Origin: Avena insularis
Taxonomy: Eukaryota > Streptophyta > Magnoliopsida > Poales > Poaceae
NCBI GenBank assembly: GCA_023614405.1
Contig: JAJUPC010000040.1
Location: 620,001 to 684,000, forward strand
Length of the DNA stretch: 64,000 nt
Direction: 5' to 3'
In this document: piece after piece, positions 44,159 through 55,545 of the stretch
Numbering within the stretch: the first letter of the stretch is position 1
Layout of the letters: every line of letters begins with the position of its first letter
Translations under genes and position numbers: made by a program
Notes under the pieces: model-generated
Database searches by the model: none
The model's input: only the letters and a program-made list of their open reading frames with translations
What the model was told of the DNA's origin: nothing

Positions 44159-44592
44159 TATTTGTTGACAGAAACCAGCGCACTGCGCTATTTATCTAGG
44201 ACTGCATACTATACGAGGCGCATTTGGGCCAGATGCGCCTCGCGTAATATTATACGAGGCGCACTTTGCAATACGCGCCTCGCATAATCTGGTACCTCTC
44301 ACGCGCACAGCTACACGAAAGGTTTCCCCTTTCTGCCTCCGTCTCATATCTCACGCATCGCACGCAGTACCAGATCGAAGCTGTGTCATCCTGCCGCCGA
44401 CGTCTGTGCCCACAGCAGCCCTTCCTGCCGCCTACCGTCCGTGCCCGCAGCAGCCCACCGTCCACCATCGTCGAGAGGTGAGCCCCGACCCTATTCCCCT
44501 CTCCCTCCCCTTCCTCTACCCCTCTTCCCTCAACCTGTATTTCGGCCACCAGCCATAGGAGGAGCACACCTCGCCCGCGACCCGCCTGCCCT

Positions 44593-45886
44593 ATGGAGGA
44601 GAAGCCCGACGCCGCCCTCCCCGTGAAGGAGGAGCTCGCCGCCGCCCCTCCGCCGACGACACGGACGACGACCAGACCACGGCCACGTCCACGCCCGCCC
44701 AGCAGCAGTAGGATCCGCCCAGGCCCGACGATCTACTCTCGCAGGTCCACCAGTTCCTCCGGGAGGCACTCGAGAATCCCCGTGAGCGCCTCTTAGGTAT
44801 ATAACAATTCCCCACGTGCTTCACACGGCCGCCTCCTCACTTCTCGTCCTGCTACGCCAGACCCCAGCTCTAGTTTCCAGCGACGGTCGCTAGCTGGCTA
44901 GCTAGCTTCCAGGCTGAATTTTACCTGTGCAGGAGGATGAGGAGGATTAATTCGCTTACGAGGGTCGCACACTTGTTTTGTTTTGGACCGTGCGCTTATA
45001 CCTACTAGCTTGCTCTTCTGCATCCATAGCTAGCGCTAAGCTTTGGCAATCTACGTCCTTAGCTAGTGCTGAGCTTTGGCGATGTTCGATTCTTCCCGGC
45101 CCTGTTGCAGTTGCAGTGGTCATATTCAAGATATTTGGTTTTGTAGATTTCTCACCACATATACCATGTGGTACGGTGGTCATATTCAATAGCCTAGGTT
45201 GGGTATCTAGCTAGAGATATCTCTTCTGCCGTGCACACACTACTTGTAACCTGTATTATAAGTCCGACTGCATACTGTTACCTAATCATAATTTTTACAA
45301 GAGATATACTATTACCTGAATCTTGTTGCAAATCAGTACTGCTACTTGCTTCTAGTAGCAAATCAGACAGAAATCTTGCTATAGACAGAAATCTTATTGA
45401 CATTACCTGAATCTAGTAGCAAATCAGTACTGCTACTTGCTTCTGTTGAATAACACACAGTCAGTTGAATAACGAAATCTAGTAGAGAATCTAGTAACGG
45501 AATCTTAGCATTACAGCTTCTGTTGAATAACACATAGTCAGTACTGCTACTTGCCATTACTTGAATATCAGTATTTACTTTTCTCTTGTTGCATTGTTGT
45601 TGTTCTTTCTTGTTTGATGCTTCTGAATTGAGAGGTTTTTTGTTTGAATAACTACACTATTTTGTACATCGGTCGGGTTCCAGGTGTGTACGAGGAGTGG
45701 AAAGACTGCCAGAAGCAAGTGAACAATTTCTCGGGCAACAACTACCAAGTCTACGAGAGTATAGAGGTGGCGGAGGCACGAAAGGAAGAAGTGGAGGAAC
45801 TTCCTCGTGATCACCACCTTATTGCTCTTCATGGTAGGTTATGTGCTCTACTTCATCTAGATAGAGCTTCATCGTCGGAGTTGTAA
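44593..45886 (+). pseudogene. Captured gene-like segment with RNase H1 N-terminal-type domain
   Basis: The first exon starts MEEKPDAALPVKEE at 44593. After a frame change near 44650 it reads DDTDDDQTTATSTPAQQQ, a stop, then DLLSQVHQFLREALENPRERLL, ending near a GTATAT donor (44797). A later exon (about 45650-45885) reads YIGRVPGVYEEWKDCQKQV and NNFSGNNYQVYESIEVAEARK, the conserved core of the RNase H1 N-terminal (Cauli_VI-type) domain. That domain binds RNA:DNA hybrids in RNase H1 and occurs in caulimoviral and transposon proteins. There is no RNase H catalytic domain. The long spacer (44800-45640) holds repeated AATCAGTACTGCTACTTGC / TAGTAGCAAATC units. The end at 45885 is a TAA. Confidence 0.5.
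45300..45560. repeat. Short tandem duplications inside the spacer
   Basis: TAGCAAATCAG(T/A)..., AGTACTGCTACTTGCTTCTGTTGAATAAC and CTAGTAG...AATC units recur several times over 45315-45560, for example AATCAGTACTGCTACTTGCTTC at about 45328 and 45422. They form a diverged local tandem repeat. Confidence 0.6.
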
Positions 45887-46337
45887 TGTGATTGTGAACT
45901 TGTACTTGGATAATGTGATTGTGAACTTGTACTTGGAGGTGTGAACTTGTGGGAAAAACACGTGTGTTGTGTGAAAACTTGGCACTTCTTGATTCTACTT
46001 GATGTATGAACTCATATGTCGCGATTTATGTGTAATGTATTGTATTCATGTTTGTTCTATTATGCTTTGGCAAATTGCAAGTTTCTGAAAAATTCTGTGT
46101 TGTTTATACTGTATTCTGGACTATATTGTATATTGAATATCCGTATACTGTTATTTATAGTGATCTGTAATACTTGAATTTCAGAAATATTATAGGAGGC
46201 AAATATAGGACACTATAGGAGGCGCATATACTATAAAAATAGGAGGCGCATTGTGAAACATATGCGAGGCGCATATGATATGCGCCTCCTATACTTCACA
46301 TATGCGAGGCGCATATGATATGTGCCTCCTATACTTC

Positions 46338-46992
46338 ACATATGTCAGATTGATTATTGGTTTTGTCTATTTGATACTATCATGTCTGTGTTGTTTGAGA
46401 TCTTGCATGCTCTCCGTTTCTAGTAGCTATCTTGGCCAAGTAGATGCTAGTGACTCCAAGAGGGAGTATTTATGCTCGATAGTGGGTTCATGCCTGTATT
46501 GAATTTGGGGATTTGATAGATATCTCTAAGGTTGTAGACGTGTTGTTGCTACTAGGGAGAAAACAACAATGTTTTGTTCATGGAACAATTGTATTGTTTA
46601 CTTTATAGACATTGCTTAAAGCATTTATTCGTTGCTTGCAACTTAATACTGGAGGGGGTTTGGATGATAACCTGAAGGTGGATTACTAGTCATAGATGAA
46701 GTTGGATGGCGGTCTAGGTATATTGTTGTAATGCCCAATCAAATCTCATAGGATCATGAATGTCTAGTATTGCATTATTATGCCTTGCTCAGTCCTGTCA
46801 ATTGCCCTGCTGTAATTTTTTTACCCAGCATGTTATGTTATTTATCTTCAGGAGAACACTCTAGTGAACCCCGTTCCAATCTTTACCATTGATACATCAT
46901 CCACTTTTACTGTTTACTTTCTTCAAGCAATCATTAATTTCCACACCATATGTTTAATCCTTTGTTTTCAGCAAACCGGTGAGATTGACAAC
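46338..46992 (+). repeat. 3' LTR of the 11.3-kb element, middle part
   Basis: Starts at about ATATGTCAGATTGATTATTGG, matching the 5' LTR from about 38176. It ends at GATTGACAAC (46992) where the solo LTR begins. The first ~700 bp of the LTR, including its TATA box, are missing, so the DNA transposon next to it entered with a deletion or replaced that part. Confidence 0.8.
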
Positions 46993-48559
46993 TGATACGT
47001 TGGAAACGTATCTATAATTTTTTATGCTCCATGCTTGTTTAGTATCTACTTTGCTTTACTTTTCCACAGTTTGAGGTGCTTTTTACATGTTTTCTGGTAC
47101 TAACCTATTAACAAGTTGCAACAGTGCCAGATGCCTGTTTTCTCCTGTTTTTGGTGTTAGAAAAGTTAGTAAAGAAATTTTCTCGGAATTGGACGGGACA
47201 AACGTCAAAGTCAATTACTTTCCGTGGGAAACAAGAAGTCCAGAGGAGAGCCAGAGAGGCTAGCCAGGGGGGCCAGACCCACCACAGGCGTAGGGGCAGG
47301 TGGGCCCGTGCCTGGCTAGGGTTTGGCGGCCCTGGCCACCTCCCGGTCTCGCCCCTTTGCCTATAAGAAGCCCCCAATGCAGATATCCTGGGTAACCGAT
47401 CACAAATCGATGAAACCGTCTGTAGCCGCCGCCACCATCGTCCCTAGATTGGGGGGATGTGAAGCTCTTCCCAGACCGCCGAGGGAGGAGATCATCCGAG
47501 GCCTTCTCCCAGATGATTTGTGAGTAGTTCCACCTTGAACTATGGGTCCATGTGGTAGCTAGATGGTTGTATCTCCTCCTTTGTTCTTTCATGTATAGAT
47601 CTTGTGAGCTCCGTTCATGATCAAGATCTAATCTATTTGTAATCATGCATGTTGTGTTTGCGGGGATCCGATGGATATTGAGATTATTATGTTGGTTTGA
47701 TTAATGGTTCTATCTTTATGATTCTATCATGTCTGTGTTGTTTGTGATCTTGCATGCTCTCCATTGCTAGTGGTTATCTTGGCCAAGTAGTTGCTAGTGA
47801 CTCCAAGAGGGAGTATTTATGCTCGATAGTGGGTGCATGCCTCTAGTTTCCAAGGGAAGTGACAATATTCTCTTTGGTTGTAGATGTGTTGTTGCTACTA
47901 GGGAGAAAACAACGGTCTCTTGTTCATGGAACATGTGGACTGTTTACCTTACACACTTTGCTTAAAGCATTTGTCTGTTGCTTGCAACTTAATACTGGAG
48001 GGGGTTCGGATGATAACCTGAAGGTGGACTTCTAGTCATAGATACAGTTGGATGGCGGTCTATGTATCTTGTTGTATTGCCCAATCAAATCTCATAGGAT
48101 CTTTCTGACTAGTAATTGCATTGTTATGCCTTGCTCAGTTCCTGTCAATTGTCCTACTGTAATTTGTTTACCCTTCATGCCATGTTGTTTATCTAAGGAG
48201 AGCACCTCTAGTGAACTATGGACCCCGGTCCAATCTTTACCATTAATACACCTTCTACTGTTACTTGTTTACTTGCTGCAAACCATTACCTTCAACACCA
48301 TACGTTTAATCCTTTGTTACAGCAAACCGGTGATCTTGACAACCTCACGGATTCGTTGGTGCAAAGTCTTGAGTTTGTGTTGTGCAGGTCTCCGCGTTGC
48401 TTGCAACACCTGTGTGACATTTCCTTCCTCCTACTAGTTCTATAACCTCGGTCTCAACTGAGGGAAGACTTGCTGCTGTACTTCACACCTTGCTCTTGGG
48501 ATTCCCAACAGGACTCCACATCAAGCACCAAGTTCTCTGGCGCCACCAAGGAGTCATCA
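46993..48559 (+). mobile_element. Solo LTR nested in the 3' LTR, ACAAC target duplication
   Basis: TGATACGTTGGAAACGTATC at 46993 follows ACAAC (46988-46992), and ...GAGTCATCA ends at 48559 before ACAAC (48560-48564). It belongs to a family related to its host LTR, with a TATA-like TATAAG at 47362. Its 3' end extends about 36 bp past the CACATCA that ends the host LTR, and this tail contains TCTGGCGCCACCAAGGAG, which looks like a primer-binding site. It is therefore either a related family with a longer LTR or an LTR copy carrying part of the leader. Confidence 0.85.
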
Positions 48560-48564
48560 ACAAC

Positions 48565-48762
48565 CTCACTATACGTTGGGGCAAAGTCTTGATTTTGTGT
48601 TGTGCAGGTTCCAAGTTGTTAGCAACACCTTAGAGTCGTTTCCTTCCTCCTATTGGTTCGATAACCTTGGTTTCATAACTGAGGGAAGACTTATTGTTGT
48701 TCTCATCATACCTTCCTCTTGGGGTTTCCCAGCGAAGCTCTATAGTGATCTGATTCGCATCA
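48565..48762 (+). repeat. 3' LTR of the 11.3-kb element, last part
   Basis: Resumes with CTCACTATACGTTGGGGC, matching the 5' LTR from 38849, and ends CGCATCA at 48762 directly before the CTCAG duplication at 48763-48767. Confidence 0.85.
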
Positions 48763-48819
48763 CTCAGTTCAAAAATTTAAATGTGTAATAAGATTAGTAT
48801 GTTTTATCCACCAGGGAAA

Positions 48820-51584
48820 ATGACCTCTTGCAGTGGTAGTGATGGAGATTCTTTCGACGATATGGCACAGACCGACGATGGATTTTATGTGTCAGAAGAC
48901 TAAGTTAACTGGAAGATTTAGATTACAAAAGAAAACTGGAGCTAAAAAAGAAACGCAAAATAGGTTCCAACGTTAAAGGCAAGATAAGTAATAAGAAATG
49001 GAGGATTGGTGGATAAAAACATGACAGTACGAACCAACAGAGTAATGGTGACATGGTAAGCTTACGTAATGTTAATGCATGTCATTCTCCTTCATCGAGA
49101 CAATAGACTACACTAAGAAATTTAGAAATAAGTTTACGAATGTTTCATAGTACTGACACATTTTTCTGTAAACTACCAGACTATGTCCAAGAATCAACTG
49201 ATGTCACTTAAAAAATATACGAGTGACAAGAAGAAGCTCCATAGTAAGACTGGTTCAAATTACACAGTAAGGTGCTCTCTCAAAGAGCTCCACGGATTGA
49301 TCAAACATGATCTAAATGATCTCCAGAAAGTAGAGCTGGTGAAGATTGGCTAGGGTTTCATCCTGGAATACAAGATGGATTCAAACATTAGTAGGCCCCT
49401 GATCATTAAGCTATACAAGAAGCCTGATGTATAAGCTCTGAAAATGGAGTTTGCTGGTGGTAGGACAATAGATCTGACAGCAGATGATGTGCATTCTGTC
49501 TTTGGTCTATCCAACAACAGTATAAAGGCACCTCGGCCTTTAAAAGTCGGCGATACCTTTGCTTTATGGTGGCTTAAGAAGAAACTGGGTTTGGCAGATA
49601 GGGACACTACAATGGTGCAACACCTGGTCCGTCATATTAAAAAGGGTACAATGGAAAAGTTTACATGAAATGCATAATACTTGTAATCTACACAAAGCTT
49701 ATATGTCCAGGTTTAAACAAACACATCAGCCGAGAAGTTGGGGAAGTTAAAAGCATTGATATCGAGAATTCAGGAAAAATGGACCTTTGCCAGCTTGTAA
49801 TTGACGAGATCAAGAGTGCAGCAATAAAGTTTCACGTTGATGATATGAATCAAAGTGTTGCCGAAGGTTGCGTAGTCCTTCCTCTAATAATATGCCTGGA
49901 TTCACTCAAGTGCAGAAAATCACTTATGACAAAATACACACCTAGAGTCAAATACCTAGACAAAATAGATCTACTTGTTGTGTTGAAAGCGGATGTCATT
50001 AATAAAGAGAGACGAGGACGACTGAATGTAAGTATTCTACTTGACCTCACCTTATTTCACATAAAGAATCAGTCTAGCATATAAAATCTTTTTAAATTAC
50101 TTTGTCTGACAGTTATTCATGATTCATGCGCATAACATTGTTGTCTGTTTGTAGTGGAAAAGTTTTGAAGAAAGAAGCTATTATTTGAAACATCTTGTCG
50201 GATAAATGACCTGTAACAAGATAACCTCAACTGATAAAAGATAATCAGAGGCTTTAGGAACAAAATCCGAGATGCTAGGACAATGCATGGACCAGTACAT
50301 AGATATACTGATAGAGGAAGAACCTGATGATGAAATCATCCCAGATGATACAAATGCTACAACGATATATGAAAAACTTACGATGAAGCACATGGACATG
50401 AAAAGATGGAATCTGAAATCAATGTCTAACTGATTTCGAGCATCTAATCAGTGTGCAACTGACGTGTTGAGCTGTTTTGTTAGGTATGAGAATGACCTCA
50501 CCAACGTTGCAAACATTTCAGGCACCAATAGAATCAATCAATCAAAGCATACAGCCGAGGCAGTAACTCATGATCAGTATGTTGGGAACCAATGCTCCGC
50601 AACAGAAAATCAGCAGCGGTAACAGTGGATAAAATGGATCCAGCTGATCATAACACGCCCTAGAATTTTGACGATAGAGGAATCATGTACATGGACAAAA
50701 TAAAAAATATAGCAACACAAGAAGAGGAGCACGGCATTGTTACCACAAGAGCCTTAGATGAACATGTTCGTATATTTTAGACGTGTATTTAGCAACTTCC
50801 ATCACATGAGCACATACAAATAAGAATCTATGAAATAGCCATGTAATTTATCAATTTGTCTATTTTTTATTTTTTTCTGATATATTTAATATGTTATTCA
50901 GAGTTATTCTACGTGCATGCCAATATCGACACTAGTTACAAGGCATACTACGGGAGAAGGAGTAAACACTTCTAAGCAAGTTGAAACTGAACAAGAGCGA
51001 TCAACATTAGAGATCAACAATGGTACTGTTGTATTTTGTAGATCTACTGTTAATGGCATAACTGCTAGTGGGCTTGACATGAAAACTACTTGTAATAATG
51101 GTGTAGGATAAAACTCTTCTAAAAAACACAAGGATGGAACAAAGACTCAATAGAAGCCGAGGAAGACAAATTAACCATGTAGTTTAACATTATGTGAAGG
51201 TTCTTGGTTTTTACATTAAATGCTATATTTTACATTAATAATAGATACAGAGGAAATAACATACTTTTTTACGAATATTGTTGTAGGTGTGACCATGTTG
51301 ATACCAGAAATTGCTCACAAAGAAGATGCCTCTACCCATGAGGTCATTGTTGTTGAAAAAGCTATTTAGAAAGGTCATCTCCATGACATTGATGATGTTA
51401 GAACACAGTTTGACAATGCAGACACCTCGTGTATCAGATCCCAAAAGCAGAGAGAAGAGGCAACTAAAACATTTTTGTCGCCAGAGCAAGGATTAAGAAC
51501 ACCTGTTACAAGGAGCAAGGCGGTTCATCATAATTCCCTAGATAATATCAAATATTACAAGAGGCATCTACAAAACATCTTGAA
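48820..51584 (+). pseudogene. Gene B: ULP1/C48-like family gene, N-terminal and middle exons
   Basis: After acceptor ATCCACCAG (48822), an exon reads MTSCSGSDGDSFDDMAQTDDGF to TAA at 48901. A second (49186-50028) starts TMSKNQLMSLKKY and continues with KELHGLIKHDLNDLQK, SRPLIIKLYKKPDV, RTIDLTADDVHSVFGLS, IKAPRP and LKVGDTFALWWLKKKLG. A frame change at about 49668 leads to KCIILVIYTKLICPGLN, GKMDLCQLVIDEIKSAA and CVVLPLIICLDSL, ending at a GTAAG donor. This follows the same plan as gene C and the first exon of gene A. Several stops are present (after DLQKVELVKIG and KKPDV; TAG and TAA, each possible from CAG or CAA). Exons at 50154-50640, 50900-51110 and 51290-51584 code charged, low-complexity sequence. 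A solo LTR interrupts at 51585. Confidence 0.5.
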
Positions 51585-54414
51585 TGTCACATCCCAAATT
51601 TTAGATTTGGTTTTGCATATCATTTATGCCATTGCATCATACTCTTCTATGCAAAACCATCGATTTAAAAGATTCGGCAAAACGCTATTTTCTAAACCCT
51701 ACTCTATTTTACTACAATGCTCCTGCGGGAGGTTTTACTAGGACTTGAGTTTTCCACTCTTGTAGCCTAGTGGTTTCACTCATCCCTTGACCCTAGGTTG
51801 TTCCCCTTGATTTTACAAAAATTTAGGAACAAGAATTGCCCGATTCGGAGTTCGTATGAAGGAGTTACGGAGGTTTTACTAAAATGAAAAAAGGGAAAAA
51901 GAAAGGATCAAAAAAAATCGGCCATTGGCCGGTCAGCTACCCTACCAGCCAAGACTGCCGCGCCCGACGGCGGATAGTATCCGCCGCCCGGCCAGCTGCC
52001 ACAGCAAGGGGCGAGTCCGTCTAGGACTCATGGGGCCCTACATAAAAGCGGACCCCACCGCCTCTCCCCACGCCGCACTCGCCGCCTCCGCTGCCGTCAC
52101 AGCTGCCGCCGCCAGTAAGCCGCCGCATTGCTGGCCGCCAAGGCTGACGCTGCCAAGACGCTACCGCTTATCAAGGCCAAGACGCTGGCCATTGCCGACC
52201 GGCCGCCCCGATCGACCATCTTCCTTCTCCGCAGACTCCGCCGACCGCCGCCCCGCTGGCCGACCGCCGCCCTGAGCCGAGTTGCCGCCCAAGCCGCCGC
52301 CGCCGCCTCTTCTCGGTCGTCGGATCTAAGATCTGCCCAGATCGATCGGAGATCGCATGTTGACTGGTCAACGGCCAGTCAACCCGCGCTGAGTCAGCAG
52401 GGAATATTCCCGGAATATTCCCTTTTGATTTAAATCGTTTTAGAAATTGCAGAATCTTGTAGAAACTTGTAAATTGCGTAGAAATTAATCCGCTGGGCCA
52501 AAAATTGCAAATAAAATATGTGTAGATTCAGTAAGTCGTGTAGAATCTTGCTGTACCATTGTTTCACACTTTTGCAGCAAGATTTAGTACAGTTTAATCA
52601 ATTGAGTTAATGGCCTTTTGGAGTAATTAATTCGTAGAAAAAGATCTGTAACTCCAAAAATTGCGTATAATATGTCCCTGGATTCAGTAGAACGAGGGGA
52701 ATCTCATCGTGAATTAAAAGGATAGGATTTCAGTAAAAACTTCTGCAGAAACTGTCTAGTGGCTTTCTGCAGTGTTTTAATTATTCAGGGAGTTTTGTAA
52801 TTCCTTTTTGAGTAATTCCAATTGGTACTGTTTCTAAATAGCAATGCCTATGCGGTAGAATTTTCCCAAGATTTTACAAACAGTATACTACCGGTAGTGA
52901 ATTATTTGGGTTCTAGCTCTAGTTTTGAGCATTATATTTTGCATAATAGTTTTCCTTGCGCTAAAACTATTTTCCATGCATGCAGTCAGTAGCTTTATTG
53001 AATAGGATTATGTGGTGCAGTTGTAGCACCAATTCACTTGTCGTGCATGCATTCATGCATCATCTTTGTTGCATATGCTTGTGGATTGTTTGTTTATGAT
53101 TGCAATTGTATCGTGTAGATTGTGACGAGTGCAACGCTTGCTCGTGTGTGGATTGTTCTTCCGACCGCTACAACCAAGGCAAGTAGATGCTATTTTGTTC
53201 ATGATATTGTCCTACTATTTTCTATGCATTGTCGTGTATTTTGTAGACGCATGTGTAGGATGATACTATCGCTATGCTATGTCCTATTATGTGGTAGGGC
53301 CTTCCTTGTAGATGAACCACCGTTGGTAGATGTGCTTAGCCATGCTATGATGTACGAGCGCTGGGTTACATCACTGAGACTTGTTTCTAAAAGTATTGGT
53401 TTGTGAAAACTAAAAAACCCTAATCAATGAATCTCCTGGGTGTGATGGGATTGATAATTTTGGTGGTTTCATTGCGGAAAGGCACCCAGGTATCGAGAGA
53501 AAATGATTGGCTTCTTTATTTTGTAGCTTACGTGTACAACCATGTGCCAATAATGAAATGGGTGGTTGGTTGGAATTAGTAGGTTGTGGTAACTCGAACC
53601 CGCGTATCCAGAGATGTAGAATTTTGGTAGGTTGGACCGGTGTGCGTCGGGATTGGGGAGCTACTTCCCGAATAGTCTCTTCTTGGACTTCTCCCTATCA
53701 TCACCCAAAATAAGAGTGATGGTACGAGCTGGGATGGCCAAGTCACATGGGTAAAGTGTACTAACCTCTGTAGGGTGTATAATCTAATCGATTAGCCGTG
53801 TCCCCGGTTATGGACAACTGAGTTGCTTGATATTGATTCCATGACACGTTTCTCGCTCATTCTAATTTTATAATTGCTTTAACATTGTTGGGTTAACTTA
53901 ATTGGGATCTTTTCAAAGAAAACCAAAAACAGTTTATGAAAGTAGGACAAATGTATTTGCAAATGCAAGCCAGGCACAGCTCCACTTGCCAAATATGCAT
54001 ATAGATATTAGTACTATTGTCTCCTTTACTAGCTCCACTTGCCAAATATGCATGTAGATGAACCACCATTGGTAGATATGCATGTATTGACCCTTCGAGG
54101 CTGCTACGTTTCATGTTGCAGGTTATTTTGATTCTGAGTAATCGATATAGGCCACGGTACTCCACTCGGCACTTGTTCACTTGTGGGCAATTTGAAGAAT
54201 GGAGGATTTACTTTATTTATGTTGCTACCTGAATAATTTGAGCTAGCCTTGAGCTAAGCTTTCATTGTAATAATGGTACTCTGGATCTTCGTTATTTATG
54301 ATGAACGGATATTTTGTTATGTTATTCATCTTATTCTATTGTGGGCCAATGAACCGATCCAGGGATTGGCATGTCACATAGAAGCCACGGTCTTTTCAGA
54401 ACCGCGGTGTTACA
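51585..54414 (+). mobile_element. Solo LTR, 2.8 kb, TTGAA target duplication
   Basis: TGTCACATCCC at 51585 follows TTGAA (51580-51584), and GGTGTTACA ends at 54414 before TTGAA (54415-54419). A TATA-like TACATAAAAG lies at 52039-52048, followed by a GC-rich leader (52050-52330) and a long AT-rich remainder. No coding domain is recognisable, so it is probably an LTR with a very long downstream part. It breaks an exon of gene B. Confidence 0.85.
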
Positions 54415-54419
54415 TTGAA

Positions 54420-55545
54420 ACTTAAGTTGTCTGTGTATGTCCCCCCCCCACACACACACGTTTAAATACAAGGGAGATGCCACAGTTGCTTGTAAATTGG
54501 TACTGAACCCGGATTTTCTAGAGAAGAATGAAGAGTAAGCACCAAACTATGCTTTGTCGAAACCTTTAGTAAAATATATGTATATGTTGTCACACAAGCA
54601 TGGGTGCCAGTTTTTATATTTTATCCTTTTTTCGTGTGTCTATGGAAAATCTCAAGCTGGTTATGGTGCAATATTCTTCAACTCTAGAACAAGGACTAGA
54701 AATACCAAAATATTGGACTGCAGCAAGTCTTGCAGCATGTTACCATGAAAGAGGCAAGCTAGAGGATGATATGATGGACTTCATAATTTCAAGATGGCAC
54801 AATATGCCAGACTAAAAATGTCTGTTCAGGAACCAAAGGATAGTACTGCCACTAGGGGTTGCTCGGCAAAAAGGACAATTTCCCAAATGCTAGTGGAGAA
54901 TATGAAATTTATCAGTATGAAGCTGTCTCCAAGATTGAACGGTTGAAATATCTAATTGGAAATGAAGGTTTGAGAAAAGCTAAGATGGTACGTTTTTAGT
55001 ACATAACTCATTAATAACATAAAGAAATATTCCGTATTTTTATTTATAACATATAATCAATGTGCCTGTTTTCCACGTGCATCACATATATTTCTGCCTG
55101 TGTCATTTGACAATCACGTGTCTGCTTACATCTTAAACAACTACTCCAAGGTGGTCGCATTGAAGTTATTGACACACGGGATTATAGAACAAAGAGAAGA
55201 GGACTATCTAAAATAGCTTACCACATCCAAATTGGAGAAACAACGGTGTGGTTGTTTTACAAATATAGATGAATACAAACCCCATAATTTGATAAAATTA
55301 TGTCACTAACTATGCTCTAAATACTCATATTTTCAGCTCAAGAGATTTTACAAGCTCATTGAAGAACTCTACCCGAAGAACAAGCTTCCAAAGTGGGAAA
55401 TATTATCTCCAGATCAAAACATGTGAATATACACAAAGGTGGTGATGAAGATATGAATGGTTTTTGGCTTCTAAAGAGCATTGAGAACTACAACAGCAAT
55501 GAACTAATAAATGATTTTAAAGATGTAAGAAATGGCACTGTTGCA
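54420..55545 (+). pseudogene. Gene B: ULP1/C48-like C-terminal exons
   Basis: Exons resume after the solo LTR. The segment near 54700-54815 codes EQGLEIPKYWTAASLAACYHERGKL and DDMMDFIISRWHNMPD. Another (54855-54988) codes GKKDNFPNASGEYEIYQYEA, ending at a GTACGT donor. Then GGRIEVIDTRDYRTKRRGLSKIAYHIQIGETT (55150-55245) corresponds to the ULP1 core strand that follows the catalytic His. LKRFYKLIEELYPKNKLPKW (55336-55400) follows, and GGDEDMNGFWLLKSIENYN (55440-55500) matches the position of the catalytic Cys-Gly block. The Cys is replaced by Asn. No His-Trp was found upstream. The family is plausible, but the copy cannot be an active protease. Confidence 0.45.

Larger units (their letters stand above)
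44180..46337. mobile_element. DNA transposon-like element with GAGGCGCAT palindromes at both ends
   Basis: At the left (44210-44290) the motif TACGAGGCGCAT is followed by its inverse ATGCGCCTCGC, then repeated (TACGAGGCGCAC / TACGCGCCTCGCAT). At the right (46208-46335) GGAGGCGCATAT, GCGAGGCGCATATGATATGCGCCTCC and further copies recur. Mirror-image subterminal motifs of this kind mark CACTA-like elements. The exact termini and target duplication were not found; CACTATAGGAGGCGC at 46214 is a possible terminus in one orientation. Between the two ends lies a gene-like segment (44593-45886). Its right end directly meets the truncated 3' LTR. Confidence 0.55.
37461..48762 (+). mobile_element. Non-autonomous Gypsy-like LTR retrotransposon, 11.3 kb with nested insertions, CTCAG target duplication
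   Basis: TGATACG at 37461 follows CTCAG (37456-37460), and ...CGCATCA at 48762 precedes CTCAG (48763-48767), so the whole insertion is bounded by a perfect 5-bp duplication. Inside are a 5' LTR (37461-39046), a primer-binding site (39057-39074), a gag-protease region with no reverse transcriptase (39298-41257), a non-coding region (41258-43150), and a 3' LTR. The 3' LTR lacks roughly its first 700 bp and is split by a solo LTR. CACTA transposase remains and a GAGGCGCAT-repeat element occupy 43150-46337. The terminal patterns resemble a common Triticeae family without being identical. Confidence 0.9.

Noticed and set aside
44953..45230. Separate gene from the open frames at 44956-45214 on both strands
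   Set aside because: They lie in a spacer between two exon-like segments, without family similarity or splice support.
45644..45886. Integrated plant pararetrovirus
   Set aside because: The only resemblance is an RNase H1 N-terminal-type domain, which is also common in plant and transposon proteins; no capsid, movement or polymerase genes accompany it.
51585..54414. Protein-coding gene in the GC-rich stretch 51925-52433
   Set aside because: Proline/arginine/alanine-rich frames occur in several frames over a GC-rich LTR leader; the insertion has perfect LTR borders.
54435..54465. Poly-C/(CA)n as an element terminus
   Set aside because: It is a short simple repeat just after the solo LTR duplication, with no matching partner.
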